This document shows, piece by piece, positions 7,503-17,628 of a stretch of 64,000 nt of DNA. The notes under the pieces are model-generated. The model made no database searches. It saw only the letters and a program-made list of their open reading frames with translations, and had not been told where the DNA came from. Every line of letters starts with the position of its first letter. Within the stretch, counting starts at the first letter, position 1. The translations under genes and the position numbers were made by a program. This stretch comes from Effrenium voratum (Eukaryota; Sar; Dinophyceae; Suessiales; Symbiodiniaceae): contig CAUJNA010000576.1 in NCBI GenBank assembly GCA_963377175.1, positions 1 to 64,000 of the forward strand, written 5' to 3'.

Positions 7503-9916
7503 CGGCTTCGTCTCTTCTACGCGGTAGACCGGCGTGCCGTCCGGGTGGCGCCAGCGCCCGCAGCCGCTCCGTGAAGCGCTTCGGCAGCCGCGTCAGCAGG
7601 CAGTCCGTCTTCACCTGCGCCAGGTAGCGTGGCGGCGCGTCCAGGATGCGCCGGGCCTTGGCTACCATGCAGTGCTCAAATCCCAGGACCGCGTCGTGGA
7701 TGGGGCGGTAGGTGCGGTTGCTCAGCAGCCTCCTGGCGTAGACGAAGTCCCACACCATGCCCCCCTCGTAGGCGAAGGCTTGAGAGAAGTCTGCGCCTGC
7801 GCCGTCCAGATCGCTGCTGCTGCTGCGCGCGCTGTAGACCACCTCCGCGCTGCGCGCCCACAGGCCTATCATCGCGTTCACGCTGAGCTTGGCCATGTGC
7901 TCCTCGCCCTCGGGCCACGCGGCGTCCATGCGCTCCAGCGCGCGCCGCAGCGTCGCCGCGTCCACGTGGCTCCGCGCGGAGAGCGGCAGACGCCCAGGTC
8001 CAGCATCGCGGCCAGCGAAACCTTCGGGTACCAGCCGGGCCCCACGTACGGCAACAGGTTCAGGCAGGACTGCCTCGCGTCGCAGCAGCCCTCCACCAAG
8101 CCCAGGTCCGGCAGCGCGCCGTCCACGGGCTCAACGCCGTCCGCCGGGCACAGGATGGGCAGGGGGAAGGGGGCGTTGGCCAGCCCGTTGCGCCTGCAGC
8201 GCACCACGTCCACGCCGACGTACAGCGCGTCCTTCTTGCACGTCTGCGCCTCAAAAACCAGAGGGGGCAGCTTGGGGCTCCGGACGTACTCCATGACGCC
8301 GGGCGCCACGCGGCTCTCCAGGCTGGTGGGCTGCGCGCTCTCCCTCAGCGTCTTCTCGCTGTGGCAGTCGCCGCACAGCGCCTGCAAAGTCTGCACGCTG
8401 CCCGCAAAGGCCTGCCACACCGGCACCACGTGGTCCAGCTCGCAGGTGCCTGCCGTCAGCCCGCAGCCGCACAGCGCGCACTTGCCGTCCTGTGCGGCCA
8501 GGGTCTTCCTCTCCGCCGCGCCGGGCACTTCCCGTTTCGCCTTAGCAGCTTCAGGAAGATCTCGTGCGCCAAGCCGGCCAGGCGCTGGCCCCGGTACTCC
8601 TGCCCCAGCGCCTCGCACCACCTCCACAGCACCTCGTGCTCCTCCGGCAGCTCTCGGATCCTGGTGCCCCGCCTCAGCCTCAGCCCGCAGTACTGCGCCG
8701 GGCTGCTGATGGCCACCTTGGGGCTCTCGCCGGCGGCCATGAGCTGGCGCCGCGCCTCCCGCAGGTCCTCGCACCAGAACAGCCCCGGCTGCACGTCCGC
8801 GGCGTCGAAGCGCCTCCACTCTTGGATGGGCGGCAGGGTCTGCCTCGCCTTGCCCCGGTAGAGCACGCGCGCCGCCTGCCTCTCCAGCACCCGCTTCACG
8901 GCCCTGTACATGTAGCAGTGCCCGTCGAAGGCCAAGAAGCACACGGTGCGGTGCTCCTTCAGCGCCGGGTCGTAGCTGTCCACGAGGTCGCCCTGCGAGC
9001 TCAGCACGCGCATGGGGGCGTTGCGCCACACGCAGAACTCTCGCACCTCCTCGGCGGAGATGCCGAGGCGCCTCCAGTCGTGGCGCAGCATGGCGTCGAA
9101 GTCGGCGCACACCTCCTCCACGCTCAGCTGCAGCAGCTCGGCCAGCTGCCGGGGCACGCAGAGCGGCTTGTCCTCGAAGGCGCCTGCAGCACGTCCTCCT
9201 CGCAGGGCAGCTGGAAGCTCACGCTCCTCAGGCCCCTCATGCGCTGGCGCAGGAGCGTCTCCACCTCCGTCCTGGAGTTCCGATATTGCGTGCTCTGGGT
9301 GCTGACCACCCAGTGCCCCTCAGGGTCAAGGAAGTAGGTCTCGTCCGAGAGCTGCAGGATGGGGCCGCCCGGGTCCAGCGAGGCCTCCACTTGTTGCCTG
9401 ACCCGCTGCGCCACCTGCTCCTCCGTGAGGTGCGCCGGGTGCCTCGTTGGCCCCGCCCAGCTCGTTCACCGGCAGCCAGTCCCTGCGCTCGTAGCCCGCG
9501 CCCGCGTTCCGCCCGCTGCGCCGCCTGCCCCGGATGATCACCGGCACGTGGACCAGGTACTCGTAGTACTTGTCGCGGAAGAAGCCCTTGCCCAGCTTGG
9601 TCAGCCGGTGCTCTCCGCCCTGCAGGGAGCGCACGAGCTTCTTCTGCCCGTTGCGCAGCAGGATGTAGTCGTTGGGCCTTTCGCGGATGAGGGGCTGGTT
9701 GTAGTCGAAGTCCTTGCTGGGAGGCCGCAGGCCCAGGTGGGAGTAGTAGTGCTGGCCCGCCCGGGTCAGCTGCCCGTCCGCGCGCGAGAGCAGCGCGTAG
9801 GCCCCCGGGCCGCGCCGCAGGTTCAGCACGACGGCACCATCCGCCCCCGTGCGAGCCCGGGCGCCGCCGTCCGCGGCCTCCGTGATCTGCTGTCGTTGTC
9901 TCGCCCAACTTGCCAT
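7503..9916 (-). pseudogene. B-family DNA polymerase with HNH insertion, fused upstream of helicase
   Basis: Read from the ATG at 9916 through about five frameshifts (near 9440, 9180, 8535, 7985 and 7540). In order it shows an amino-terminal domain (GFFRDKYYEYLVHVPVIIRG), a Cys/His cluster of HNH type (CALCGCG, ELDHVVPVW, LCGDCHSEKT), a polymerase motif A candidate (VGVDVVRCRRNGL), motif B (KLSVNAMIGLWA) and a degenerate motif C (YLAQVKTDCLL). These three motifs in order suggest a divergent PolB. It has no close resemblance to the protein-primed enzyme of the AT-rich PLV in this window, so the two PLVs use different replicases. Breaks make this copy inactive unless they are sequence errors. 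Confidence 0.68.
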
Positions 9917-10181
9917 TCTTTTTTTACGGGCCCAGTTTTTTTTTGCTCGGCGCATCTCGGCCAAGTCGGGGGTGCGTTCAAACGGGTTATCAGGCCCTCA
10001 GAGCGTTTTCGCAGCGGGCGGGCTGGTGCCTGTAGGGTTTAAACACAGCTGGCTTTCAACAAAGTCACTATTTGCTCGAGAAGCAAGCTCTGCGACGGCG
10101 ACTCGATCCGAGTGCGAGCGCGAGGCGCGCGAGGCGGCAGCGAACCTGGTGCTGTCTACCGTCCTTCCGCACTCCGTGAGA

Positions 10182-10484
10182 ATGGGGACTCGCGTGCTCG
10201 AGACCCTGGGCGACATGCGGGAGATACTGTCCTACCACAGCATCGGCTGCAAGCAGGCTCTGCCCATCTTTGAAGAACTCGTCAAGGCCGGCCAGGAGCC
10301 CGCGGGTGAAGACTACCCGGCGACGAACTTGGAGCATCGCCTGGTGGAGTGGTTGGATCGCCGCGAAGCCGCCCCGGACACTCCGCCCGTGAAGCCTCAG
10401 TCTCCGCGCCAGCCCATTTACCTGAACTTGAAGAGGAAGGCGAGCGAGGAGAGCGAGCCGGAGAAGCCGGAGAGCCGGAGGTAA
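10182..10484 (+). CDS. Small unrecognised protein upstream of the P-loop ATPase
   Basis: A 100-residue frame from the ATG at 10182 (MGTRVLETLGDMREIL) to 10484, ending in a Lys/Glu-rich tail (KRKASEESEPEKPESRR). The frame is open further upstream to 9849, so a longer form is possible. It lies between the divergent polymerase gene and the P-loop ATPase and may be the first exon or first cistron of the same unit. No known family. Confidence 0.4.
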   Translation: MGTRVLETLGDMREILSYHSIGCKQALPIFEELVKAGQEPAGEDYPATNLEHRLVEWLDRREAAPDTPPVKPQSPRQPIYLNLKRKASEESEPEKPESRR

Positions 10485-10602
10485 CCACCTTCTTGCTGCC
10501 AAGGGCCGCCGAGCCGCAAGACGAGGATTTCATGAGGAACAAGGCCGCCACAGCAGCAACCACGTTCTGGTTCCCTGCGAGTTCCGCCACACAGGCCCGG
10601 GT

Positions 10603-11913
10603 GTGTCCGAAGCAGAACTGCTGGAGTGCCTTTACAGGGTGGGGGACGACAAGTACCAGGGCAAAGGTTGCGCTTGGATGGCGTGGCGCCTCGTGGGCCA
10701 AGCTCAGCCTCCTGACGTCGGCCACCACGTCGTGCTTCGACCCGAAAGAGGGGCAAACTTGTGGGTCTTCTTCCACAAGCCCACCATGAAGCTGCCCCAT
10801 CCTCCGGCGTCCACCCAGCTCTACAAGCTTGGCAAGGGGAAGCTTCACGATGTCGTGAAGCTGATGGCCAACTGCTTGGAGCAGAAGGGGACCATGCGGG
10901 CCATGAGTCGGGGCGAGTACGACGGCCTTGTTGCAGCAAACGAACCTCCGGCGCCAGAGTTCTCCCCACGACGGGTTTTGAAGAACTACGGCGATATGAC
11001 GACGTCCGAGTTCCAGAGCCATCTCATCAAGCTCGACACGACCTTCCGAGGCGACAAGGCCTTGAACACCGGCAAGCGCCCGCCGAACAGTGAGGACGAG
11101 TTCGTGCACTTGCAGAGCAGGGCCCTCTTGCAGCTCCGCAAGCAACTCCAGGACGACCAGTTGCAAACGGAGAGCCTGCTGGTGTCGCGCCATCGCCAAC
11201 TTCTGATGACCGACTTCGTCATCAACGAGAGCACCGTGAACTGCTGGTGGTACAACCCCGAGGTCCACCAGAAGCAGCCACTGGACTTTTTCGAGGCCTA
11301 CGGGCGAGCTCGCGACGAGCGAAGGACTCTGATCTTCTACGGAGACAGCGGCAAGGGGAAAACTCCCCTGGCAAGTTGCCTGGCAGCCATGGTGGCCCGC
11401 GACGTGGGTCTGGACGAGTTCGTCATGGTGTCCAGCCCGGACATGCTGCGATCCGCGGTCGAGCGCAGCCTCCTGCGCGACGAGAGGCCTTTGCTCCTGG
11501 ACGAGCTTCAGATCAGCAGCAGCAACATCGGCGCCCAAGGCGGGGGAGTGGACACGCTGAAGCATCTCCTCGGTCTGTCGCCCGACTTGCCAGCCACCAT
11601 CAAATGTCGCTACAACGACGTGAAGGTGCCTGCGGAGACGTTCAGGATCATCACGGTGCAGGACCTGGCGAAACTCCACCACAGCTTGGACGACATGGCA
11701 AAGATTTGCCCTCCGGACCTCATGCTCGAAGGGTTTGAGTGGCGCGCTCGCCCGCTTGAAAAGGTCTTTGACGCGGACACGCGCGCGGTGCTGAAGCGCT
11801 GCATCCTCGTGGAAGTGACGGCGCAGTGTGTCAAGGACTCTGTGCGAAAGTTCGGGTCCGACAAGGCGATCTCCATGGCGGAGAGTTTGAGCGCCTTGTA
11901 CAACGGCCAGTAA
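10603..11913 (+). CDS. P-loop ATPase, possible SF3/Rep-type helicase
   Basis: About 436 residues, read from GTG at 10603; the frame is open to about 10490 without an ATG, so the start is uncertain and may be spliced or shifted. The ATPase core has Walker A (LIFYGDSGKGKTPLA) around residue 245 and Walker B (RPLLLDELQI) around residue 300, then FRIITVQDLAKL, which could hold the sensor-type motif of Rep or SF3 helicases. No HUH nuclease motifs are visible in the amino half. It is one of the few unbroken long frames in the GC-rich element, so it may be a later arrival. Helicase function is inferred from the motif spacing only. Confidence 0.6.
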   Translation: MSEAELLECLYRVGDDKYQGKGCAWMAWRLVGQAQPPDVGHHVVLRPERGANLWVFFHKPTMKLPHPPASTQLYKLGKGKLHDVVKLMANCLEQKGTMRAMSRGEYDGLVAANEPPAPEFSPRRVLKNYGDMTTSEFQSHLIKLDTTFRGDKALNTGKRPPNSEDEFVHLQSRALLQLRKQLQDDQLQTESLLVSRHRQLLMTDFVINESTVNCWWYNPEVHQKQPLDFFEAYGRARDERRTLIFYGDSGKGKTPLASCLAAMVARDVGLDEFVMVSSPDMLRSAVERSLLRDERPLLLDELQISSSNIGAQGGGVDTLKHLLGLSPDLPATIKCRYNDVKVPAETFRIITVQDLAKLHHSLDDMAKICPPDLMLEGFEWRARPLEKVFDADTRAVLKRCILVEVTAQCVKDSVRKFGSDKAISMAESLSALYNGQ

Positions 11914-12095
11914 TTCGCGACACCGGGGCCTGCCTTTTGAGGGCACAGACCAGGCAGAAGCCCGACCGAACGCATACAGATCACGCGGGCCGCCCTGGCG
12001 CACTGCACCCTTGCCGGGCTCGTGAGGCCGTTTTGCCCAAAGACGCACAGTTGGGCGACGCGCTGACCCCCAACCCGCTCCCCCCCGGGCCCATG
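11914..12095. other. Gap without gene before the inverted repeat
   Basis: Nothing is recognised between the ATPase stop and the start of the GCTATATGTG repeats. The sequence is GC-rich and non-repetitive. Confidence 0.4.
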
Positions 12096-12390
12096 CTATA
12101 TGTGCTATATGTGCTATATCTCACAAGGCAAGCCACTGAACATCCACTCTCCCCCAGGCCCATGCTATATGTACTATATGTGCTATATCCCCACTGAACC
12201 TCCACTCTTCCCCGGGTCCTTGCTATATGTGCTATATGTGCTATATGGCCCTATATAGCACATATACAGATTTTCGCGCGTACAGAATATATAGCACATA
12301 TAGTACATATAGCAAGGAGCTGGGGGAGAGTGGATGTTCAGTGGGTTGTCTTGTGAGATATAGCACATATAGCACATATAGCAAGGAACG
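12096..12390. repeat. Inverted GCTATATGTG repeat array
   Basis: Units of GCTATATGTGCTATATGTGC with flanks CCCCCAGGCCCATG and CACTGAACATCCACTCT run left to right up to about 12250. They return in reverse complement from about 12285 (GGGGGAGAGTGGATGTTCAGTG). The arms are about 70 bases or more around a spacer of about 100. The same unit recurs at 20290-20500 and 22795-22915. The right edge directly abuts the surviving end of the integrase gene, so the repeat seems to have replaced its front half. Confidence 0.75.
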
Positions 12391-12890
12391 GGCAACGAGT
12401 TCGCCACGAAGCGGCCCGAGGACCGCAACGCCATTGCCGTGGTGGACCGGGGCATCCAGTCGCTGAAGAAGGACCTGGCCACGAGGGTGGCGCGCAAGGG
12501 CGGGCAGAGCGACCACTTCGAGCGGGCGGCCAGGGCCTACAACGCGCGGCCCCACGAGACGTGCACGGCGCGCCCGAGGACGTGGAGAAGCAGCGGCCAC
12601 GGAGTTCAGGGTCCTCCAACGCCGACAAGTTCCAGCACAACAAGGACTCACCGGCGCGTGAAGCGGTGGAGGACGCGCCTTCCGAGCGCCGACGAACGCG
12701 GCGAGAAGCTTCAACCCTCAGTACGGCAACGTGCAGCAGGGAGGGCCGGGCCCTGCGAAGCTGGCGCTGCCGGCGCCGCAGCGGCAACGCGGCGGGCCGA
12801 CTCTCACCGTGACCAACACCTCCGACTTCTCGGACGATCTCTTTCTGACGAAGAACTGGGCGTGCCTCAAAAAACCATTTTCAAAGGCTA
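12391..12890 (+). pseudogene. Retroviral-type (rve) integrase remnant, PLV A
   Basis: Only the last third is left. The frame from 12391 reads FATKRPEDRNAIAVVDRGI then SLKKDLATRVARKGG and AARAYNARPHET, which fits the region after the catalytic Glu in rve-fold integrases of Polintons. The frame then shifts near 12558 (HGAPEDVEK is found in the next frame). The DDE core itself is missing, replaced by the inverted GCTATATGTG array. The complete PLV C integrase is at 61694-62623. The call rests on this characteristic motif string and not on catalytic residues. Confidence 0.6.
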
Positions 12891-12896
12891 GTCGAG

Positions 12897-14311
12897 GGTC
12901 CTGGCCTTGGAGGCCCCAGGAAGTCGTCCAGCTGCCACAGCCGGCCTGCCCCGTCTCGTCCGTGTTGGACGCGAAGGGCGCGGAGGCCGTGCCCGAGCTT
13001 GTCACGTCGCCGCAGACCACGCTGCCCGTCGACACTCCGCCGCTCGTGGCCGTAAAGGTGCAGTCCAGCTCTCGCAGTCCAGCGGGCCCGCGGAGGCCGC
13101 CCCGGTGATGGTCAGCGTGGCCAAAGAGCCTCTCCACGCAGCTGTCCCTGACCACGAACAGAGGAACCCCGGCTTGTGATCGTGGGCAACACACGAGCTT
13201 CACGAATTTGTCCGACAGCCAGGTGTTAACGGAGATGGCGAAGGCCGACGTGGCCAGAGCGCCGGGTCTTCCTGGAGCGGGCCAGTGCGAGCTCATTACG
13301 ACGAGGCGCTGGTGCAGACCGCCCGTGTGGCTGCGAAGCTCGCCGCGGTCGCTCGCCCGATGCCGTCAGCGTCCCCGTGGACACGTCGCCCCCGTGTGAA
13401 GTTCCCGGCGTTGGCCGTGTTGTTGATGGTGAGTGTGCTCCGGTGATTCCGGTGGCGGAGCTTAGCAGGCCCACGCTGGCCGCGCCGCTGATGCTCAGCG
13501 AGCTGCCTGACACGGCCCCTGTGGACGACAGCGTGGCTCCGGCAACAGTGCCGGTGCTGTGAGCGCTGCGCAGGAGTCCGTGGTGAACACGTCGGTGCAG
13601 TTCACGTCGTTGCACAGCAGCTGGTCGCAGGTGAGCCCGTCCAGCGTGGCCGAGCCCGTGAGGGCCAGCAAGTCCGCCAGCAGGTCCGTTGCTGAGGTCC
13701 AGTGCCCGCCGACTGCACCAGCCGGGGAAGACCCGCCGAAGGCTCCGAAGTGCAGCTTGGCGTCCGTCCGGCGGCACCGAGAAGTCCAGGCGCGCCGTGC
13801 TCCAGACGCCCTGCGTGGGCGTGCCAAGGAAGGCCGGTGACGCCCGCGTGTCGTTGTCGGCCGCGCTGACGTACATCACCAAGTTGGAGGCCGTGCCCAG
13901 CCGGTATCGGCAGCCGAAGAAGTAGCGTCTTCCCGGCGTCAGCGTTGGGTGCGCACGATGTTCCAGGCGCTCGGGTCATGGCGTAGCCCTCCAGCTGGAA
14001 GCCTTCCACCGTGAAGCTGGCCGAGGCCACAGAGCTCTGGCTGTTGGAGCGCACCAGGAAGTAGCGTGGTGAGCGTGGGTTCCAGCGTGACGTCGTCCGC
14101 CCCCCGTCGAGGAACTCGTGCTTCAGCAGCAGGCCAAGGCCGCCGCGTCCTCCTCCTCCGCCGTGTTGCCGGTCTCCAGGGTTGCGTCCAGGATCTGGAG
14201 GCCGTAGACGTCCACCGTTCCTGCCGTTTGGTTGGGCAGGCCCGGCGCCTGGAAGTGCGCCCCGAAGTGCAGCTTCGCCACTCCGTTTGGCGGCACTGTG
14301 AAGTACATCAT
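12897..14311 (-). pseudogene. Fibre-like repetitive protein, PLV A
   Basis: On the minus strand several frames share one theme: short beta-type repeats rich in Gly, Ser, Thr and Ala (GTVAGATLSSTGAVSGSSLS, then ISGAASVGLLSSATGI, and VCGDVTSSGTASAPF). Upstream pieces give MMYFTVPPNGVAKLHFGAHF and LYAADNDTRASP-like sequence. The pattern resembles viral fibre shafts. At least four frameshifts are needed to join the pieces. Its apparent start overlaps the start of methyltransferase copy 2 on the other strand, which is probably a rearrangement junction. No S74 chaperone end is seen, in contrast to the PLV C fibre. Confidence 0.5.
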
Positions 14312-14909
14312 GCCAAGACTCCTGGAGCTTTTCTGGTGGGCAGGCCTCGAGGCGGGCTGGGAGGTGGACATCGTGTCGAAATTTGAGCCCACCATCCTTT
14401 GCGACACTACACAACGTTTCCGCCGGGGCACTGCGACATGGTTTGGGCCATACAGCCGCGCGCTGACGACGCGCCCGCGGCGGCTCCTGGAGGGCGACGC
14501 GCTGGTGCTCAGCGCCCTTGAGATCATTGCGCACTTTGACCCGCTCATGTGGGTCATCGAGAACCCGGCCACCGGCCTGCTGAAGACCCGGCCGTTCATG
14601 GAGCGCCTGCCCTGGGTGGACGCGACCTACTGCAAGTACGGAACTCCGTACAGGAAGCAGACGCGGCTGTGGACCAACATGCGCTGGAGGCCGAGGCCAG
14701 GCGGGAGCTGTGCAGGCCCGGCAGCCGCTGCGGCGCGTGGCAGGACGGCAGGCACCTCCGCGCCGCGCAGCGGGGGGTTGATGGAGGGGCAGTGCGAGAG
14801 GGTCAGCCAGCCACGCGAGCTGCTCTACAGCGTTCCTGCTGCGCTGTGCGACAAGATTGCGCGCGCGGCCACGGCAGAGCTTGCGGAGCGGCTGAGCATT
14901 CCGGACTGA
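14310..14909 (+). pseudogene. DNA (cytosine-5) methyltransferase, PLV A copy 2, catalytic Cys lost
   Basis: Inverted copy of 5151-5763. One frame runs from MPRLLELF to ERLSIPD and keeps WVIENPATGLLKTRPF and YCKYGTPYRKQTRLWTN, but small deletions removed CGAKS from motif I and the ASPVCTE segment with the catalytic Cys in motif IV. It retains about 35 bases that copy 1 lost. The open frame therefore looks intact but cannot encode an active enzyme. Confidence 0.8.
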
Positions 14910-14980
14910 GTCTTCGGGCCTCCTCTGAACCGAGAGGCCTGGAAGAAACCAATTTTCCGTGTTTTTTGTGGTTTTTTGGC

Positions 14981-15018
14981 GGTGTCCCTCAACTTCGAAA
15001 ACGAAGAAGAGGGACACC
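14981..15018. terminator. Hairpin between convergent methyltransferase and capsid copies
   Basis: GGTGTCCCTC pairs with GAGGGACACC, with an inner stem CTTCG/CGAAG; a long T run follows. It is the single survivor of the four-hairpin array found at 4878-5145 in the other arm, again between two converging stop codons. Confidence 0.7.
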
Positions 15019-15031
15019 GGGCCTTTTTTTT

Positions 15032-16115
15032 TTAGTCCAGCACAGAGACGCCCGTGCCGGAGAGCGTCACCAGCTGGTAGGCCACCAGGTGGATGAACAG
15101 GTCCGTCATCGTGCCGTCCAGGCCCTTGAAGGTGAACCGGGCAAGGTCGCCCGAGCGGGTGCTGACACCACTCAGTGGCATCTTGGGCACGCGCTCGGTA
15201 GGAAAGCCGGCAATGAAGCTGTGGCGCAGGTAGCCCACGCGGCCGATGTCGATGTTGCGCACCGTGTCGTCGTAAGTACCCGCAAGGACCGAGAGGAAGT
15301 GGAAGTGCTCCGAGGCTCCTTTCATGGGGTTGTGTGGGTACTGCAGGCTGCCCAGCTGCATCTGCGACTCCAGCAGGCTGTCCTCCTGCCTCGCCGTGCC
15401 GATGGGGGCCACGTCCTGCCCCGGGTTGGCCAGCGAGCCCGCGTCGTTGTCCCAAAAAGTCCCACGGTGACGTTGTGCTCCGCCACGCCGTTCGGGACGC
15501 TGGACTGCTGCCTGGGAGGCCAGAACTCGGACGTTCTGGATCTCAAAGTCGGTGCTCAGCGTGGTGCCGGCCGGGTGCGCGCCGGCGTTCTCAGACCACA
15601 GCGCAGTCGTCGCGTCCGCAAACTCAATTTCTATCACCAGGTTCAGCTGCGGCGGCAGCATCTTCCCGCAGCGCAGGATGCCCACCATGGTGGGGCGCAG
15701 CAGCACGTCCGCGTAGCCGCCCTGGTGCGCCGCGCGGGCGATGCGGGGGTCGTTCACTTCGTGGCCTTGTTGCGGTTGTACTCGCGGCCCTTCAGCAGGT
15801 CATGCACGGCCACGGTGCGGCCGTAGTAGTTGATGTCGTCGCAGCGCTGGCCGTTGGCGAAGACCTGGACGCGCTGGACGAAGCAGGCGGGGTTGGGCGT
15901 GGCTGGGGCCAGCGGGTTGGTGCCGTCCGTGTTCCTGACGCGGAAGGCGATCTTGATTGACTCGGGGTCGATGAAGGACGTGCCGCTGGTCAGCGTAATG
16001 CGGCAGACCCGAGAGGTGGCGGGGGAGACGTGACGTAGCTGGTGTTGCTCGTCTTCAGCTTGTAGTCCAGGCTCTGCATCAGCTCATCCTGGGCTCCGGC
16101 GGTGACTACCTCCAT
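15032..16115 (-). pseudogene. Major capsid protein, PLV A copy 2
   Basis: Inverted copy of 3601-4874 starting MEVVTAGAQDELMQ at 16115 and ending GVSVLD at 15032. It is broken by deletions near 16030, 15760, 15510 and 15450, for example the loss of the stretch around LLSGRSLVFSYPTVHTQ and of SKIHL. The front and the end are well conserved. It is inactive, but the missing pieces are present in copy 1. Confidence 0.85.
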
Positions 16116-16157
16116 GCTTGTTTATACACACGCATTTTGAGTCGTACGGCGAAGGAA

Positions 16158-16497
16158 AACTATTCTTCCAGTGCCTACATCAATGTAGGCACTGGAAGAA
16201 TAGCGTTGTGTGGCGCAAAAACCGTGCAAAAAGCTATTCTTGTAGTCCGTACATAGATGTACGGACGAGAAGAATAGATTTTTTTAGCGCAAAACCGTGC
16301 AAAAGCTATTCTTGTAGTCCGTATATCTACATACGGACAAGAAGAATAGCGTTTTTGTAGCGCAATACCGCGCAAAACGAGCTATTAGTCCAGTGCCTAC
16401 ATTTACGTAGGCACTGGACTAATAGCATTTTTTCAGCGCAAAACCGTGCAAAAACGTGCGAAATAAACTCTCCCCGAGGAGGAGGGTTTTTTTTTTT
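16158..16497. repeat. Modular hairpin array, inverted arm
   Basis: Four hairpins at about 16160-16203, 16233-16276, 16307-16350 and 16382-16427, with stems made of CTATTCTT or CTATTAG plus CCAGTGCCTAC or GTAGTCCGTA modules. Spacers are TTTTxGCGCAAAACCGTGC. A terminator-like CTCTCCCCGAGG with a T/A run closes it at 16470-16497. The order and module combinations differ from the other arm. Confidence 0.85.
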
Positions 16498-17115
16498 AAG
16501 CAGCCTCAATGTCTCGCGCCAGCTGGTCAAAGCTTGGCGGAGGCAAGCTCCGGCGTGACTGCCGGAACTGGAGCTCGCCCGCAAGCTCGGCTGGGACTGG
16601 GGCAGGGCCACGGGGTTCAGGCCCCAGGAGAAGGGGCGCGGCGTGTTGGACTGCGCCTGAACACGGAGGAGGCGCGGCTGCTTGCGGGGCTGCCTGAAGT
16701 GCTGCTGCCGGCGCGCAGCGTGAAGTGCTGAGGCTGAGTGGCGTCGTTCATGTTGTTGGCGGACCGGACGTCCTGCACGGCCGCGTCCTCGCTACCCTGC
16801 TGAGGCCGGAAGAGCGTGTTCTCCAGCACCCAGCCCGTGCCGCGGGCGAGACCGTAGGCTGCGCCGCCTGCGAGGCCCACGGCCAGCCCAGCCGTTGCAG
16901 CCGCGCCGACTCCCGCTGCGCCAGCCAGCGTTCCAGCAACCTCGCCCGCGGTGGGCGCCAGGGCAGCGGCCCCCTCGGCCAGGCCTCCCAGGTACCCGAA
17001 GGCTCCGCCCACGCCCTCGGCGGCGACGGCAACGTCTCCTCAACGGCCTGCGCTGCGCCGCGCTCCACCTCCTGCGCGCGCTGCCCCGTCCAGGAGGCGC
17101 TCCACGTCACAACAA
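16496..17115 (-). pseudogene. Gly/Ala-rich protein, PLV A copy 2, fused to the DRKAT gene by deletion
   Basis: Matches 2474-3192, including VGAAATAGLAVGLAGGAAYG and the Ser-rich tail, but about 290 bases covering its start and the end of the DRKAT gene are gone, so the two genes run together near 17115. Further indels are present near 16640-16680. Confidence 0.65.
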
Positions 17116-17378
17116 AGCGGGTTCCGCCGTAGCCTTGGTACCTCCACGCCAGCCGCACGTCTTCGTCCGTGGCCTCTGCGGGAGTGCGGAAGCCGTCCTC
17201 GGGAATTGCCTGCAGAGGCGTTGGACTGTACGAAATCGTCCAAGTAGAAGTGGCTTGTGACGAATGAGGTGGCCTTGCGGTCCGGCTGGTCCAGCAGCGG
17301 CTCATTCCGCTCAAGGTAGCCCACCGCCTGCTCAAAGCGCGGGCACTGATTGAAGCCGTGCGCCCGAAGTGTCTTCAT
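17115..17378 (-). pseudogene. DRKAT-motif protein, PLV A copy 2, truncated
   Basis: Starts MKTLRAHGFNQCPRFEQ at 17378 and keeps DQPDRKATSFVTSHFYLDDF, then a rearranged acidic part, and joins the Gly/Ala-rich gene near 17115. Equivalent to 1994-2473 minus its carboxy half. Confidence 0.6.
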
Positions 17379-17624
17379 TTACTGTTGCGCAACTTCGTCC
17401 GCCGCCCGTTCCACGCCCCGGCGCTCGGCGCGCGCGTAGCGCAGCTGGGGTACCTGGCGGTGCACGGCCTCCGTCAGCCGGCTCACTGCGCAGTTGTTGA
17501 AGGCCCGCGCCTCCTCCAGTTCTCGGTAGCGCTTCAGCAGCAGCGGCTGCAGGTTGTAGCTGGGGTACGTCTTGCGGAACCACCGGAGCATCCGCGGCTC
17601 GTTGCGGGGTTCAATAGACATCAT
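17379..17624 (-). CDS. Small charged helical protein, PLV A copy 2
   Basis: An 81-residue protein MMSIEPRNEPRMLRWF ... RAADEVAQQ, ending directly next to the ATG of the DRKAT gene. It is mostly charged and predicted helical by eye (RYRELEEARAF, VSRLTEAV). Compared with copy 1 it has lost 39 bases in frame (the AQEGQRHLDD segment), so even this open frame is shortened. Similar position and character to 50400-50732 in the AT-rich PLV. Function unknown. Confidence 0.5.
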   Translation of the reverse strand: MMSIEPRNEPRMLRWFRKTYPSYNLQPLLLKRYRELEEARAFNNCAVSRLTEAVHRQVPQLRYARAERRGVERAADEVAQQ

Positions 17625-17628
17625 GCTT

